Source: JACCSI01 sp035575715
Lineage (GTDB): Bacteria > Acidobacteriota > Vicinamibacteria > Vicinamibacterales > UBA2999
Direction of reading: 5' to 3'
NCBI GenBank assembly: GCA_035575715.1
Contig: DATLXN010000001.1
Location: forward strand, 49,145 to 113,144
Length of the DNA: 64,000 nucleotides
The translations under genes were made by a program, and so were the position numbers. Each line of letters starts with the position of its first letter. The stretch's first letter is position 1. Positions 1 to 8,198 of the stretch are shown here, in pieces. The notes below the pieces were generated by a model. That model was not told where the DNA came from and made no database searches. It saw only the letters and a list, made by a program, of their open reading frames with translations.

Positions 1-2802
1 ACGGTCAACGGGATGCTCGGTGCGACCACCTACAAGCTGACGGTCAAAGACGATGGCTATGTCTTCGATGGCACGGTCCGGCGCTTTGACGCCAGGAGCA
101 CCAGTTATAAGGTGCGCCAGTCGACCGGTACGGTGATCGACAAGCCGCTCGAGATCAAAAGCTCGGTGCACGGACCGGTCTTCGAACGGCCTGACGGCAC
201 CGTGACGGCGTTGCGCGTCGCCGGCCTCGATCGACCGGGCATGCTGCATCAGTACTTCGACATGGTGACGGCGAAGAATTACCAGGCGTTCACCGCCGCG
301 ATGAAGCGTCTGCAGGTGCCGACCTTCAACATCAGCTACGCCGACCGCGACGGCAATATCGAGTACATCTTCAACGGCATCGCGCCCAAGCGACGGTCCG
401 GAGACATCGCCTTCTGGCGAGGGCTCGTGCCCGGCGACACGTCCGACTATTTGTGGACCGAGGTCCATCCCTACGAGGATCTGCCGCGGGTGACCAATCC
501 ACCCGCAGGGTTCATTCAGAACACCAATGACCCGCCGTGGTTTCCGTCGTGGCCGACCCCGATCAAGGCAGCCGACTATCCGCCCTACATGGCGCCACAG
601 GGCCCCGAATCGATGCGCGCTCAAAACGCGTTGAAAATGATGGCGGAGCACACCAAGATCACCTTCGAGCAATTCAAGGCGCTCAAGCAATCAACGCGCT
701 CGTTGCTCGCTGACCGCACGCTCCCCGACCTGATCGCCGCCGCACAGAGCGACAACTCCACGGACATGCAGGCGGCCGTGAAACTGCTGGCCGCGTGGGA
801 CCGCCACTACTCGAAGGACAACCGGGCCGGATTGTTGTTCGAGGAGTGGGCCAGGCTGTTCGCCGGGGCGGGCTTCACCGGCGTGGCGAATTACGCCGTG
901 CCGTTCGACAATGCGCGGGCGATCTCGACGCCCTCGGGCATCAAAGATCCCGCTGCCGCGGTCGAGATGCTGCGCCAGGCGATCGCGTCGACGAAAGCGA
1001 AATACGGCGCGCTCGATCGGATCTTCGGCGAGGTCTCGCGCTTCAAGCTGGGCGCCGTGGATGTTCCCGGCGACGCCAACGTCGGCGGGCTCGGCCCGTT
1101 CCGCGTCATCACGTGGGGCCCGGTTGACGCGGCGGGCAAGCGTTACCCGCAACACGGGGAAACGTGGATCGGGCTGATCGAATTCACCACGCCGCTGAAG
1201 GCTTACGGTTTGATGACCTACGGCAATTCGCGACAGCGCGGGACGATGCACCGCAGCGACCAGCTGGCGCATCTGTCCAGACACGAGTTCCGCGAGTTGT
1301 GGCTCCAGCGCGCTCAGATCGAGGCACACCTTTCGCAGGTCACGCCGCTGCATCCGGTCACGGCCTCGACCGGGCAGGCCGCGCCGGCGTTTACGTCGGT
1401 GCAGCCGGAATTACTCGGCGTCGCCAATTCCTTCTCAAACGCCTGGGGCGACTACGACAACGACGGGGATCGCGATCTGGCCGTGTCGCTCGGCAGCGGC
1501 GAGGTGCGTTTGTATCGCAATGACCAGGGCGTCCTGGTCAGCGTCGGCGCGCAACTGGGCATGCCCCAGGCCGGCAGTCACGAACTGCGCGGCCTCAGTT
1601 GGGGCGATTTCAATGGCGACGGCTTCCTCGATCTGCTTGGCGGCTCGACGCCGAAGGACAAGCTCACCGTCGTGCTGCGCAATGAAGGCGGCACTCGATT
1701 CATCGATGTCGCCGCTGACATCGGCCTGACCATCCCGAACCGTTCGGCGCGCCAGACCAACTGGGTCGATTACGACAATGACGGCGACCTGGATGTATAT
1801 GCCACCGACCGCAGCGGCGATAACAAACTGTTTCGCAATACCGGTGGCATGTTCACGCAGGTCTTGGTCGGCGTCGGCCCGACCGATGCTCGGCCGACGG
1901 TCGGCGCCTGCTGGCTCGACATCGATCGCGACGGGGACCTCGATCTCTATCTCGCCAATCAATCCGGGGCGGCCGACGCGATGTGGCGGAATAACGGCGA
2001 CTCGTTCACCGACGTCGCAGCCGCGCTCGGCATGGCCGGCCCGGCTCGGACCCCCGGCGAAGGCGGCGTCGGCTGCGCCATCGGCGATTACGACAACGAC
2101 GGCGATCTCGATATTTTCGCGCCCAACTACGGCCACAACCTGCTCTATCGCAACAACAACAACGGCACCTTCACCGAAGTCGGCAAAGCGGTCGGGGTCG
2201 GAGTAGAAAACCACGCCGTCGGTGCCGACTGGGGCGACTACGACAACGATGGCGACCTCGATCTGTCGGTCATTTCCTATGAAGGTGAGCCGGGCAAACA
2301 GACGCCGATGAACGCGCTATTCCGCAACGACGGCGCGTCAGGCTTCGTCAACGTGCTCGCGAAAGACAGCCCGCTCAACGCCGCCGACCACGGCGTGCAG
2401 TTTGTCGATTACGACAACGATGGCGCGCTCGACCTGACGGTCACCGACGGCTACGGTCCGAAGGGCGGCCATTTCGTGTTTCGCAATGGTTTGGCTGACG
2501 AGGCGAAGCGGCGCAGCTTGAGCGTGTTGGTGCTCGACGCCGACGGCCACCACACGCGCTTCGGCTCCGAAGTGCGGTTGTTCGACGCGGCGGGCACGAT
2601 TATCGCGTCACGTCAGGTCCCCACCGGCGGCGGCTACAACACGCAGAGCGCCGCACCCGTGCACTTCGGCTTGGCCACCACAGCGCCGGTGACCGTCGAG
2701 GTGACGTTCATGACCCGCAGCGGCCGGAAGACCCAGCGCGTGGACAAGGTGCGTGCGGCGGACTATCGCGGCAAGAGCGTGGTGATCCGCCAGTCGCGCT
2801 AA
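1..2802 (+). CDS. Penicillin acylase-family hydrolase fused to FG-GAP/VCBS repeats and a UnbV-like domain (5' end outside window)
   Basis: The frame is open from base 1, so the true start lies upstream; the first four visible residues are TVNG. The first ~450 visible residues read as the beta-chain part of an N-terminal-nucleophile acylase (penicillin amidase/AHL acylase family): HGPVFER, NISYADRDGNIEY, IQNTNDPPW. The catalytic N-terminal Ser and the alpha chain would be upstream. After an Ala/Thr-rich linker (~residues 455-475) come about seven FG-GAP/VCBS calcium-binding repeats marked by DYDNDGD, ending near residue 820. The last ~100 residues (SEVRLFDAAGTIIAS, GGGYNTQS, HFGLA) resemble the ASPIC/UnbV module. 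The family hydrolyses amide bonds outside the cytoplasm; the repeats suggest an export and surface-binding function (inference). The substrate cannot be read from sequence. Confidence 0.88.
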   Translation, partial: TVNGMLGATTYKLTVKDDGYVFDGTVRRFDARSTSYKVRQSTGTVIDKPLEIKSSVHGPVFERPDGTVTALRVAGLDRPGMLHQYFDMVTAKNYQAFTAAMKRLQVPTFNISYADRDGNIEYIFNGIAPKRRSGDIAFWRGLVPGDTSDYLWTEVHPYEDLPRVTNPPAGFIQNTNDPPWFPSWPTPIKAADYPPYMAPQGPESMRAQNALKMMAEHTKITFEQFKALKQSTRSLLADRTLPDLIAAAQSDNSTDMQAAVKLLAAWDRHYSKDNRAGLLFEEWARLFAGAGFTGVANYAVPFDNARAISTPSGIKDPAAAVEMLRQAIASTKAKYGALDRIFGEVSRFKLGAVDVPGDANVGGLGPFRVITWGPVDAAGKRYPQHGETWIGLIEFTTPLKAYGLMTYGNSRQRGTMHRSDQLAHLSRHEFRELWLQRAQIEAHLSQVTPLHPVTASTGQAAPAFTSVQPELLGVANSFSNAWGDYDNDGDRDLAVSLGSGEVRLYRNDQGVLVSVGAQLGMPQAGSHELRGLSWGDFNGDGFLDLLGGSTPKDKLTVVLRNEGGTRFIDVAADIGLTIPNRSARQTNWVDYDNDGDLDVYATDRSGDNKLFRNTGGMFTQVLVGVGPTDARPTVGACWLDIDRDGDLDLYLANQSGAADAMWRNNGDSFTDVAAALGMAGPARTPGEGGVGCAIGDYDNDGDLDIFAPNYGHNLLYRNNNNGTFTEVGKAVGVGVENHAVGADWGDYDNDGDLDLSVISYEGEPGKQTPMNALFRNDGASGFVNVLAKDSPLNAADHGVQFVDYDNDGALDLTVTDGYGPKGGHFVFRNGLADEAKRRSLSVLVLDADGHHTRFGSEVRLFDAAGTIIASRQVPTGGGYNTQSAAPVHFGLATTAPVTVEVTFMTRSGRKTQRVDKVRAADYRGKSVVIRQSR

Positions 2803-2852
2803 CAACGGCGAGTCAGGGTTTGGTGTAGTGTCTCTCGTCGGGAGACATTGTC

Positions 2853-3728
2853 ATGTGTGACCAGGACCATTTCGACGACGATCTGACGGATTACACCTCG
2901 CGCGGTGCGGTGACGCGGCGCGAGTTCGGCGCAATATCGCTGGGCGCGGGGATCACCTTTCTGGTGCCGCGCGTCGCCAACGCGGTCGCGGTCACCGAGT
3001 CGGAGGTCAAGATCACAACACCGGACGGGGTCGCCGACTGTTACTTCGTGCATCCGGCCACCGGCGCGGCCGCCGGCGTGTTGGTCTGGCCGGACATTCT
3101 CGGCCTGCGGCCAGCGTTCCGCCAGATGGGCAAGCGGCTCGCCGAATCCGGCTACTCCGTCCTGGTCGTCAATCCGTTCTATCGACAAAAGGCGGCGCCC
3201 GTCGTGCCGGCCGGCGCCAGCTTCGCTGATCCGGCGATTCGCAGCACGGTCATGCCGCTCGCGCAGGCGCTGAATGCGACGACGCACGTCACCGATGCGA
3301 AGGCCTTTATCGGGTTTCTCGATGCGCAGCCGTCGGTCGACAAGAAAAAGAAAATCGGCACAACCGGCTACTGCATGGGCGGTCCGATCACGATGCGCAC
3401 AGCCGCAGCAGTCCCCGAGCGAGTCGGCGCCGGCGCGTCGTTCCACGGCGGCGGGCTGGTCACCAAGGCACCCGACAGTCCGCACCTGTTGGTGCCGACA
3501 ATGAAGGCGCATTACCTGTTTGCGGTGGCCGAGAACGACGACCAGCGCGAGCCGGAAGCGAAGAACATGTTGCGCGAGACATTCACGACAGCGGGCCTGC
3601 CGGCGGAAATCGAGGTCTACCCCGCTGCGCACGGCTGGTGCCCACCTGATTCAGCGGTCTATCACGAAGCGCAGGCCGAGAAAGCGTGGAGTCGCATGCT
3701 GGCGCTGTTCGGAAAAGCGTTGGCGTAA
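2853..3728 (+). CDS. Dienelactone hydrolase family protein with Tat-like signal
   Basis: 291 aa alpha/beta hydrolase. The N-terminus has TRREFGAISLGAG followed by a hydrophobic stretch, which resembles a twin-arginine export signal. The dienelactone hydrolase triad is visible: nucleophile Cys174 in GYCMGG, Asp229 in AENDDQ and His260 in AAHGW. Cys rather than Ser is the hallmark of this family. Members cleave lactones and esters, classically dienelactones in chloroaromatic degradation, but most genomic members have no proven substrate. The next gene begins 3 nt after the stop, so the two are probably co-transcribed. The function call is by family; the substrate is unknown. Confidence 0.9.
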   Translation: MCDQDHFDDDLTDYTSRGAVTRREFGAISLGAGITFLVPRVANAVAVTESEVKITTPDGVADCYFVHPATGAAAGVLVWPDILGLRPAFRQMGKRLAESGYSVLVVNPFYRQKAAPVVPAGASFADPAIRSTVMPLAQALNATTHVTDAKAFIGFLDAQPSVDKKKKIGTTGYCMGGPITMRTAAAVPERVGAGASFHGGGLVTKAPDSPHLLVPTMKAHYLFAVAENDDQREPEAKNMLRETFTTAGLPAEIEVYPAAHGWCPPDSAVYHEAQAEKAWSRMLALFGKALA

Positions 3729-3731
3729 CCC

Positions 3732-4499
3732 ATGTCCGATCTCTGGGTACTGGCGGCGGGTGCGGCCGTCGCCGGTCTCGTGCAGGGCATTTCCGGGTTT
3801 GCCTTTGCCATGGTGGCGATGGCCATCTGGGTGTGGACGATCAATCCTGAACTCGCCGCGGTGATGGCGGTCTTCGGTGGGTTGACCGGGCAGATCATCT
3901 CGGTGATCAGAGTTCGGCGCGGCTGGCACCTGTCGATCTTGTGGCCGTTTGTCGGCGGCAGCGCGATTGGCATTCCACTCGGTACCCGGTTGTTGCCGCT
4001 GCTCGATGCGAATCGCTTCAAACTCGTGCTTGGGTCGCTGCTCGTCGTCTGCTGCTCGGCGATGTTGGCGACCGCCCGCCTGCCGCGCGTCACCAGGCCG
4101 CGCGTCACCACAGGCGGACGAGTCGCCGACGGCGGCGTCGGTGTGTTGGGCGGAATGATGGCGCCGCTCAGTGGCTTCAGCGGCCTCGCCCCGGCGCTGT
4201 GGTGCACGCTGCGTGGCTACAGTAAGGACGAGCACCGCGCCGTTCTGCAGAATTTCAACTTGATTGTTCTGGGAGCCACGTTTGCGTCGCTGCTGTGGAC
4301 CGGCCGCGCCCATGCCGGGATGGCAACGCAGATGGCAGTCGTCGCCGGCTCGTTGGTGGTGCCCTCGATCTGGGGCTCGAAGATCTATATCGGCTTGAGC
4401 CCCGCCGCATTTCGCAACGGTGTGTTATGGCTGCTGGTGTTAGCCGGCGTCACGATGATCGCTGCGGCGCTGCGAAACCTGGCGCTCGCCGCCGCGTAG
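3732..4499 (+). CDS. TauE/SafE (TSUP) family membrane permease
   Basis: 255 aa, almost entirely hydrophobic with about seven to eight membrane segments. It begins VLAAGAAVAGLVQGISGFAFAM, and glycine-rich helices with a second-half GGMMAPLSGFSGLAPAL echo the duplicated architecture of the TSUP/TauE-SafE family. Family members export or import sulfite, sulfonates or other organic anions. The start lies 3 nt after the dienelactone hydrolase stop, so it is probably translated from the same mRNA and could move a substrate or product of that enzyme (inference). Confidence 0.85.
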   Translation: MSDLWVLAAGAAVAGLVQGISGFAFAMVAMAIWVWTINPELAAVMAVFGGLTGQIISVIRVRRGWHLSILWPFVGGSAIGIPLGTRLLPLLDANRFKLVLGSLLVVCCSAMLATARLPRVTRPRVTTGGRVADGGVGVLGGMMAPLSGFSGLAPALWCTLRGYSKDEHRAVLQNFNLIVLGATFASLLWTGRAHAGMATQMAVVAGSLVVPSIWGSKIYIGLSPAAFRNGVLWLLVLAGVTMIAAALRNLALAAA

Positions 4500-4512
4500 G
4501 CATGCCGCGCTT

Positions 4513-5475
4513 TTAGCGCCTCGGCGGCCCGACCTTCTTCTCCGCCGCGCGATAGCCGCGCAGCATGTTGGTCAACGAGTAGTTCGCTTCATGGCAGGCG
4601 AACTCGTAAATGTTCCCGGTCGACCGTTCCATCGTCAACTCCCCCTTCCACGGCCGCGTGAACGCGGTTGGGTTGTTGACTTCGAACTGGTAGAGCAACG
4701 TGTCGGGATCAAACAGGCTGAAGCGTTCGATGAGATGGAGATTGCGGTCCCAGCCGAAGTTGCCGCCGGCGTCGCCGTAAAAGCCGCCGCTGTCATCAAA
4801 ATTCGTGGTGTCGACAACCAGTGTGCTATCGACCCAGTGACCAACCGAATCACCGACGATGCTCCGCATGCTCGGCGGGAGATGCGCACGACCGTCGATG
4901 TGGATGATTCGCGTGTCGTGGATCATCTCCGCGTGGACGACCACGGCATTCTTGGTCTGAATGATCTGGTAGTTGCTGTTGTAGGTATAGGGCAGCATCG
5001 GTGGCCCGGACGTCAGGAAGGTCAGGCACTGGTCCTGTAGGCCCAGATCTTCGGGGTTCTCCGCCTTCTTCAGCCGCTCGAGGCGACGTCGCTTGATCGC
5101 CGCGGCGGCAGTGGTGAGCGCCGGTATGCGTCCGTCGGCAGGCTCGGTCACGATCGAGGTGCGGAGCGTCTTCACCGTTCGCGTACCGTACTCACGATAA
5201 AACGCGTTGTAGGTACCAGTCCCGCGACGCGTCGTGCCGGGCGCGGGCTCGGCGTTGCGTTCGGCAACCTGCTGTTCGAACCGGGCGGCTTCTTCGCGTG
5301 TGAAGAACGGTTGGTCCTTCAACTCCGGCGGCCGCTCGAGCGGGGTGACTGTCGCCGAGTTCCAGATGCCCTCGAGATTCAGAGGCATGTTGCCTGTGGC
5401 CCGCTGCCCCAAGACCAACGTCGGCACGACGCTGAGCATCGCCGCGAGGGACAACAGGAAGAGTGTTCGTCGCAC
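4513..5475 (-). CDS. Secreted protein of unknown function (acidobacterial type)
   Basis: I chose the GTG at 5475 (VRRTLFLLSLAAMLSV) because AAGGA lies about 7 nt upstream and a clean signal peptide ending near LVLGQ follows. The longer open frame extends upstream but would overlap the divergent yhbY gene. The mature ~295 residues include LEGIWNSATVTPLERP near the N-terminus, YNSNYQIIQTKNAVV, HDTRIIHIDGRAHLP, VGHWVDSTLVVDTTNF and a C-terminal FACHEANYSLTNMLRG. This matches a family that is common and multi-copy in acidobacterial genomes, but no function is known to me. Its only conserved chemistry visible is a set of aromatic, Asp and His residues. Probably periplasmic. Confidence 0.75.
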   Translation of the reverse strand: MRRTLFLLSLAAMLSVVPTLVLGQRATGNMPLNLEGIWNSATVTPLERPPELKDQPFFTREEAARFEQQVAERNAEPAPGTTRRGTGTYNAFYREYGTRTVKTLRTSIVTEPADGRIPALTTAAAAIKRRRLERLKKAENPEDLGLQDQCLTFLTSGPPMLPYTYNSNYQIIQTKNAVVVHAEMIHDTRIIHIDGRAHLPPSMRSIVGDSVGHWVDSTLVVDTTNFDDSGGFYGDAGGNFGWDRNLHLIERFSLFDPDTLLYQFEVNNPTAFTRPWKGELTMERSTGNIYEFACHEANYSLTNMLRGYRAAEKKVGPPRR

Positions 5476-5490
5476 GGGTAGATCCTTGCA

Positions 5491-5496
5491 TACAAT
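5491..5496 (+). promoter_or_regulatory. TACAAT -10 box, leaderless start of yhbY
   Basis: TACAAT ends 6 nt before the ATG at 5503, with no Shine-Dalgarno sequence in between. This is the TANNNT pattern seen ahead of leaderless genes in several phyla. Confidence 0.5.
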
Positions 5497-5502
5497 CGAG
5501 CG

Positions 5503-5793
5503 ATGCCGACGCCGCTCACGACTCGGGAACATTGCCACTTGAAGGCGCGGGCGCATGCCCTTGAACCCGTGGTGATGGTTGGTCATGGCGGCATGACACC
5601 CCAACTGGTCGCCGAGCTCGATCGCGCACTCACGGCGCACGAACTGATAAAGGTACGCATCGGCGATGCGGATCGCGTCGCCCGTCGGGCACTCGGCGAG
5701 GAGCTTGCCGCGGCGATCGATGCGGTCATCGTCCAGCGCGTGGGCAAGGTGCTGATTCTGTGGCGGCCCAGGCCGCAGGATCTGATCGTCTAA
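5503..5793 (+). CDS. yhbY: YhbY-type CRM-domain RNA-binding protein
   Basis: 96 aa, the usual length of a single CRS1-YhbY (CRM) domain protein. The characteristic features are LKARAHALEPVVMVGHGGMT (the GxxG-type loop), then a helix ELDRALTAHELIKVRI and a C-terminal strand VIVQRVGKVLILWRP. In E. coli YhbY associates with pre-50S ribosomal subunits. It is transcribed divergently from the secreted protein on the left. A TACAAT box 6 nt before the ATG suggests a leaderless mRNA. Confidence 0.9.
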   Translation: MPTPLTTREHCHLKARAHALEPVVMVGHGGMTPQLVAELDRALTAHELIKVRIGDADRVARRALGEELAAAIDAVIVQRVGKVLILWRPRPQDLIV

Positions 5794-5818
5794 CGCTGCA
5801 CGGCCAAGCGACGGGCCG

Positions 5819-6529
5819 CTACTTCCCGCGGCTGATCCGCTCCGTCTCAATCGCGCGTGACTGCGCCCAGCTTTTGAACTTCAGATCCACGGACCCGAGC
5901 TGAATCACGTCCTCGTCGCACAACTCCCGCCGCGCGCTAATCGCCGCGTCACTCACAAACGTCCCGTTCTTGCTGCCAAGATCCTCGATCGCCGCCCCGT
6001 CATCACTGACCACGATGCGCGCGTGGCGACGCGACACGCCCGGTTGGTCCAGCCACACCCCACACGACGGATCGCGGCCGATGACGTTCTCGCCGTCGGC
6101 CAGCGGCAGCACGCGGTCGTTCCACATCAGCCAGGCGCGCCGCGCCGGGGACGGAGGTGTCCCTGGGGACGGAGGTGCCATATCTGACACTTCAGCGCAA
6201 AAAATCGGGGACGGAGGTCGAAGAACTGCCACCTCTGCGCAGAACTGATACCCGTGCCGATGCACCGTGCGAATAAACCGCGGCGCGTGCGCCTCGTCGC
6301 CGAGCGCGCGGCGAATTTCGGTGACCAGTCCGGTGAGGTTCGCCTCGACGACGAAAGTGCCCGGCCAGGTCCGTTCGAGCAATTCGTCCTTGGTGACCGC
6401 GCTCGCGCGACGTTCGATCAGATGGCAGAGAACGTCGAATGCTTTCGGCGACAGATGGACCGGCGCGTCGCCGCGGACCAGTTGCCGGCTGTCCGAATCA
6501 AGCGTCAGGTCGACAAACTGCACGCGCAT
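5819..6529 (-). CDS. Winged-helix (OmpR/PhoB-type) regulator with C-terminal FHA domain
   Basis: 236 aa. Residues ~5-100 form a Trans_reg_C winged helix (LSPKAFDVLCHLIERR, ...FIRTVHRHGYQF) and ~135-225 an FHA phosphothreonine-binding domain (VIGRDPSCGV, GVSRRHARI, DLGSKNGTF). There is no receiver domain, so binding a phosphorylated partner may control it (inference). The linker (~residues 100-130, PPSP-rich) is encoded by three copies of GGGGACGGAGGT-type sequence that looks like a dispersed repeat captured in frame. The gene lies next to a mobile element, on whose far side sits the FHA/kinase cluster; before insertion the two FHA genes would have been divergent neighbours. Confidence 0.87.
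   Translation of the reverse strand: MRVQFVDLTLDSDSRQLVRGDAPVHLSPKAFDVLCHLIERRASAVTKDELLERTWPGTFVVEANLTGLVTEIRRALGDEAHAPRFIRTVHRHGYQFCAEVAVLRPPSPIFCAEVSDMAPPSPGTPPSPARRAWLMWNDRVLPLADGENVIGRDPSCGVWLDQPGVSRRHARIVVSDDGAAIEDLGSKNGTFVSDAAISARRELCDEDVIQLGSVDLKFKSWAQSRAIETERISRGK
6130..6230. repeat. GGGGACGGAGGT repeat cluster inside the regulator gene
   Basis: Three direct copies of GGGGACGGAGGT (within about 6146-6210 on the plus strand), with GCCATATCTGACACTTC between, lie in the coding region between the winged helix and FHA domains. On the coding strand they give Pro/Ser-rich residues. Confidence 0.6.
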
Positions 6530-6675
6530 AGGAGCTTGGAAAATCCTTGGAACTTTCTCAGGACTTTACATTACGGGGAGGGTGTCGAGAACCCGAGCAA
6601 AAAAGAGGTTTTACTCAATGAATTCGCGAATCATGTTGGACTGGGTTGGACTGGATTGAGCCAGTTTTGACCCAG

Positions 6676-6687
6676 ATGGCTAAGATT
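6676..6687. repeat. Candidate attL (12-bp direct repeat)
   Basis: ATGGCTAAGATT, identical to 14577-14588. It lies 13 nt beyond the 3' end of a tRNA-like sequence. The 247 bases between 6530 and 6776 otherwise hold only the upstream region of the regulator gene and this site. Confidence 0.5.
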
Positions 6688-6699
6688 AGAGTTAAGAAT

Positions 6700-6775
6700 G
6701 GCCCCGCTGGGAATCGAACCCAGAAGCCCGTAAGACAGTGGTGCTCCGTCAGCTCACGCTCAACCGCTGATAAGG
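6700..6775 (-). other. Degenerate tRNA-like sequence
   Basis: Read leftward, the end is a good T-arm (CTGGG, loop TTCGATT, CCCAG) followed by CGGGGCCA, as at a tRNA 3' end, preceded by GAGCTGACGGAGC that resembles a D-arm. The matching 5' acceptor strand (GGCCCCG) and a pairable anticodon stem are missing, so I do not call a functional tRNA. It may be a relic of an ancestral attachment tRNA or an element-borne decayed tRNA. Confidence 0.35.
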
Positions 6776-6776
6776 G

Positions 6777-7091
6777 TTACCCACCATTCGCACTCTTGGA
6801 TATTCGGCGGCGGAGGTTAACATCGTTCCTCGCAAATTGTTCACGAATCGGCCCAACTTCTGCGTCGAGGGCGGCAAGAAGCGGCCCCCATGGCCCGGTG
6901 GTGGAAATCCATTCCTTCGCACCCTCCGGATTGCTGTTGAACCTCACGCGCCAACCATCGCCATCACGGTAGTGAAGATACAAATCGTTTATACCGGAGG
7001 CTCGCCGCGCAGCCGTCATTGCCTCGTTCAGCAGTCGGACGAGCGCTACACCATCGTCATCCGTCAATAATCGCAGTTCGGGTATTTCCAT
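6777..7091 (-). CDS. Hypothetical protein of the mobile element
   Basis: 104 aa, acidic, no recognised domain. It begins MEIPELRLLTDDDGVALVRLL and contains HYRDGDGWRVRFNSNPEGAKEW, suggesting a small alpha/beta fold. It is the last gene of the leftward operon, 24 nt after the zinc-ribbon gene, and lies beside the presumed left attachment site, a position where satellites usually carry accessory cargo. I cannot assign a function. Confidence 0.55.
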   Translation of the reverse strand: MEIPELRLLTDDDGVALVRLLNEAMTAARRASGINDLYLHYRDGDGWRVRFNSNPEGAKEWISTTGPWGPLLAALDAEVGPIREQFARNDVNLRRRISKSANGG

Positions 7092-7115
7092 CCGTCGATT
7101 CTGGCACGACTCGGG

Positions 7116-7322
7116 TCATTCAAATACCCGCTGCCCCCGCATCCCGCTGTGCCCGACGTGCCAGCCACCACACGCCGGGCACTTGTAAACATGCAGCCGC
7201 GAATCGTAGGCACGGGTCTCGTCGCGCAGACGGTTGACGTGCGCCTGCGCGTGCCGCTTGGCCGGGTGCCGGAACTTGCCGACGCAGCCCCGATACTTCC
7301 ACACCTCCGTCAAGACCGGCAC
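7116..7322 (-). CDS. Small zinc-ribbon-like protein
   Basis: 68 aa from a GTG at 7322 that shares its G with the TAG stop of the upstream gene (TAGTG), so translation is probably coupled. The protein is basic (KYRGCVGKFRHPAKRHAQAH) with a C-terminal CPACGGWHVGH motif. Together with an upstream Cys this could be a small zinc finger. The same start-to-end pattern (short basic helix, CPxCGxWHVGH) is typical of tiny phage and plasmid proteins; function unknown. The longer open frame upstream overlaps the neighbour and is not used. Confidence 0.6.
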   Translation of the reverse strand: MPVLTEVWKYRGCVGKFRHPAKRHAQAHVNRLRDETRAYDSRLHVYKCPACGGWHVGHSGMRGQRVFE

Positions 7323-7801
7323 TAGCCGTCGCTTGCTCCGACCGGCTCGAAGCGGTCGGAGAAAGCCTCCAGTTGTGAGCGCGTCAACAGGACTTCTTCG
7401 CCCACCTTCAACCGCCGACCCTCGTAGACGTGCGACACCATCCGCGTGAGCCGACACAGGACCGGTTCGTCGGGATTCACGCTCTCTCTTGCCACTAACT
7501 TTGCCCGCTCGGCCTGAAGGCTCTCCAGCTGCCGCCGCAGTTGGTGCAGCCCCGGTGTCTTGTACATGTCGCCACGGAGGTTTACGCCCACGCCGCCGAA
7601 CTCAAGTTCGTTAACGGCCGTGTCGATATCCTGCAGACGCCGCCGCTCATCTCCTGTGGGATGGCGACCTTCGATGTCGGCCTGCAAGGCTTGGCGGTCT
7701 GCGAGGAAGGGCTCGCGCGCCGCTGAGAGCTCCGCGAGTTTCTGCTCGACCGCCGCGAGGGCGTCATCGAGACGAAGCACCTCTCTGCTGGCCGGGGTCA
7801 C
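7322..7801 (-). CDS. Coiled-coil hypothetical protein
   Basis: 159 aa, start GTG at 7801 in a GTGA overlap with the upstream stop. The first ~60 residues are a predicted coiled coil (LDDALAAVEQKLAELSAAREP), and a second helix region is LHQLRRQLESLQAERAKLV. The C-terminal part, LTRMVSHVYEGRRLKVGEEV, looks like a small globular segment. No family recognised. It is the middle of a chain of overlapping genes. Confidence 0.6.
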   Translation of the reverse strand: MTPASREVLRLDDALAAVEQKLAELSAAREPFLADRQALQADIEGRHPTGDERRRLQDIDTAVNELEFGGVGVNLRGDMYKTPGLHQLRRQLESLQAERAKLVARESVNPDEPVLCRLTRMVSHVYEGRRLKVGEEVLLTRSQLEAFSDRFEPVGASDG

Positions 7802-8142
7802 CGGTCACCGTCCTGCTTATGTGCCGCGCGGATGGCGGCATATAGGTCGGGCGGCTCAGGCACGCCGTTCGAGGCGACGCGGGGCGGCTGTGGCTGTGCG
7901 ACGGCGTGCCCGGCGCGGATCGCGGCGTAGAGGTCTGGCGGAACTGGAACACTATCGGCGGCCAATCTCAAGACGGGTTTCCGAAGTTCGCGTTCCGCCA
8001 GTGCACGCAGCGTGGGATTGCCCATCGCTTGAATGAGCACGGGGTTTGTCGGATTGGCGAGTATCGCCGCTGCAAGCTCACTGCAGATTGGGCAGCCGGT
8101 GCACGTCGGGGAATGGTAGGTGGATTGAACGAGTGTTGACAT
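7798..8142 (-). CDS. Small Cys-rich protein with duplicated PPDLYAAIRA motif
   Basis: 114 aa from the ATG at 8142, chosen because AGAGGAA lies 7 nt upstream. An ATG at 8202 in an ATGA overlap with the previous gene is a possible longer start (134 aa). Near the N-terminus is CTGCPICSELAAAI, a CxxCxxC cluster that could bind metal. The second half carries the same peptide twice: VPVPPDLYAAIRAGH and VPEPPDLYAAIRAAH, separated by a Pro/Gln linker, so an internal duplication of a short linear motif is clear. Linear repeats like this often recruit a partner protein (inference). No known function. Confidence 0.6.
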   Translation of the reverse strand: MSTLVQSTYHSPTCTGCPICSELAAAILANPTNPVLIQAMGNPTLRALAERELRKPVLRLAADSVPVPPDLYAAIRAGHAVAQPQPPRVASNGVPEPPDLYAAIRAAHKQDGDR

Positions 8143-8198
8143 GTCAGATTCCTCTGGTAAATAACGGTTGAAGAATGCGCACCAAGCAGCGTGCGACT

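Noticed and set aside
5476..5850. 5' extension of the secreted protein gene to 5850
   Set aside because: It would cover yhbY on the other strand; a GTG with AAGGA and a signal peptide fits better at 5475.
6700..6775. Functional tRNA gene
   Set aside because: T-arm present but no 5' acceptor match and no pairable anticodon stem.
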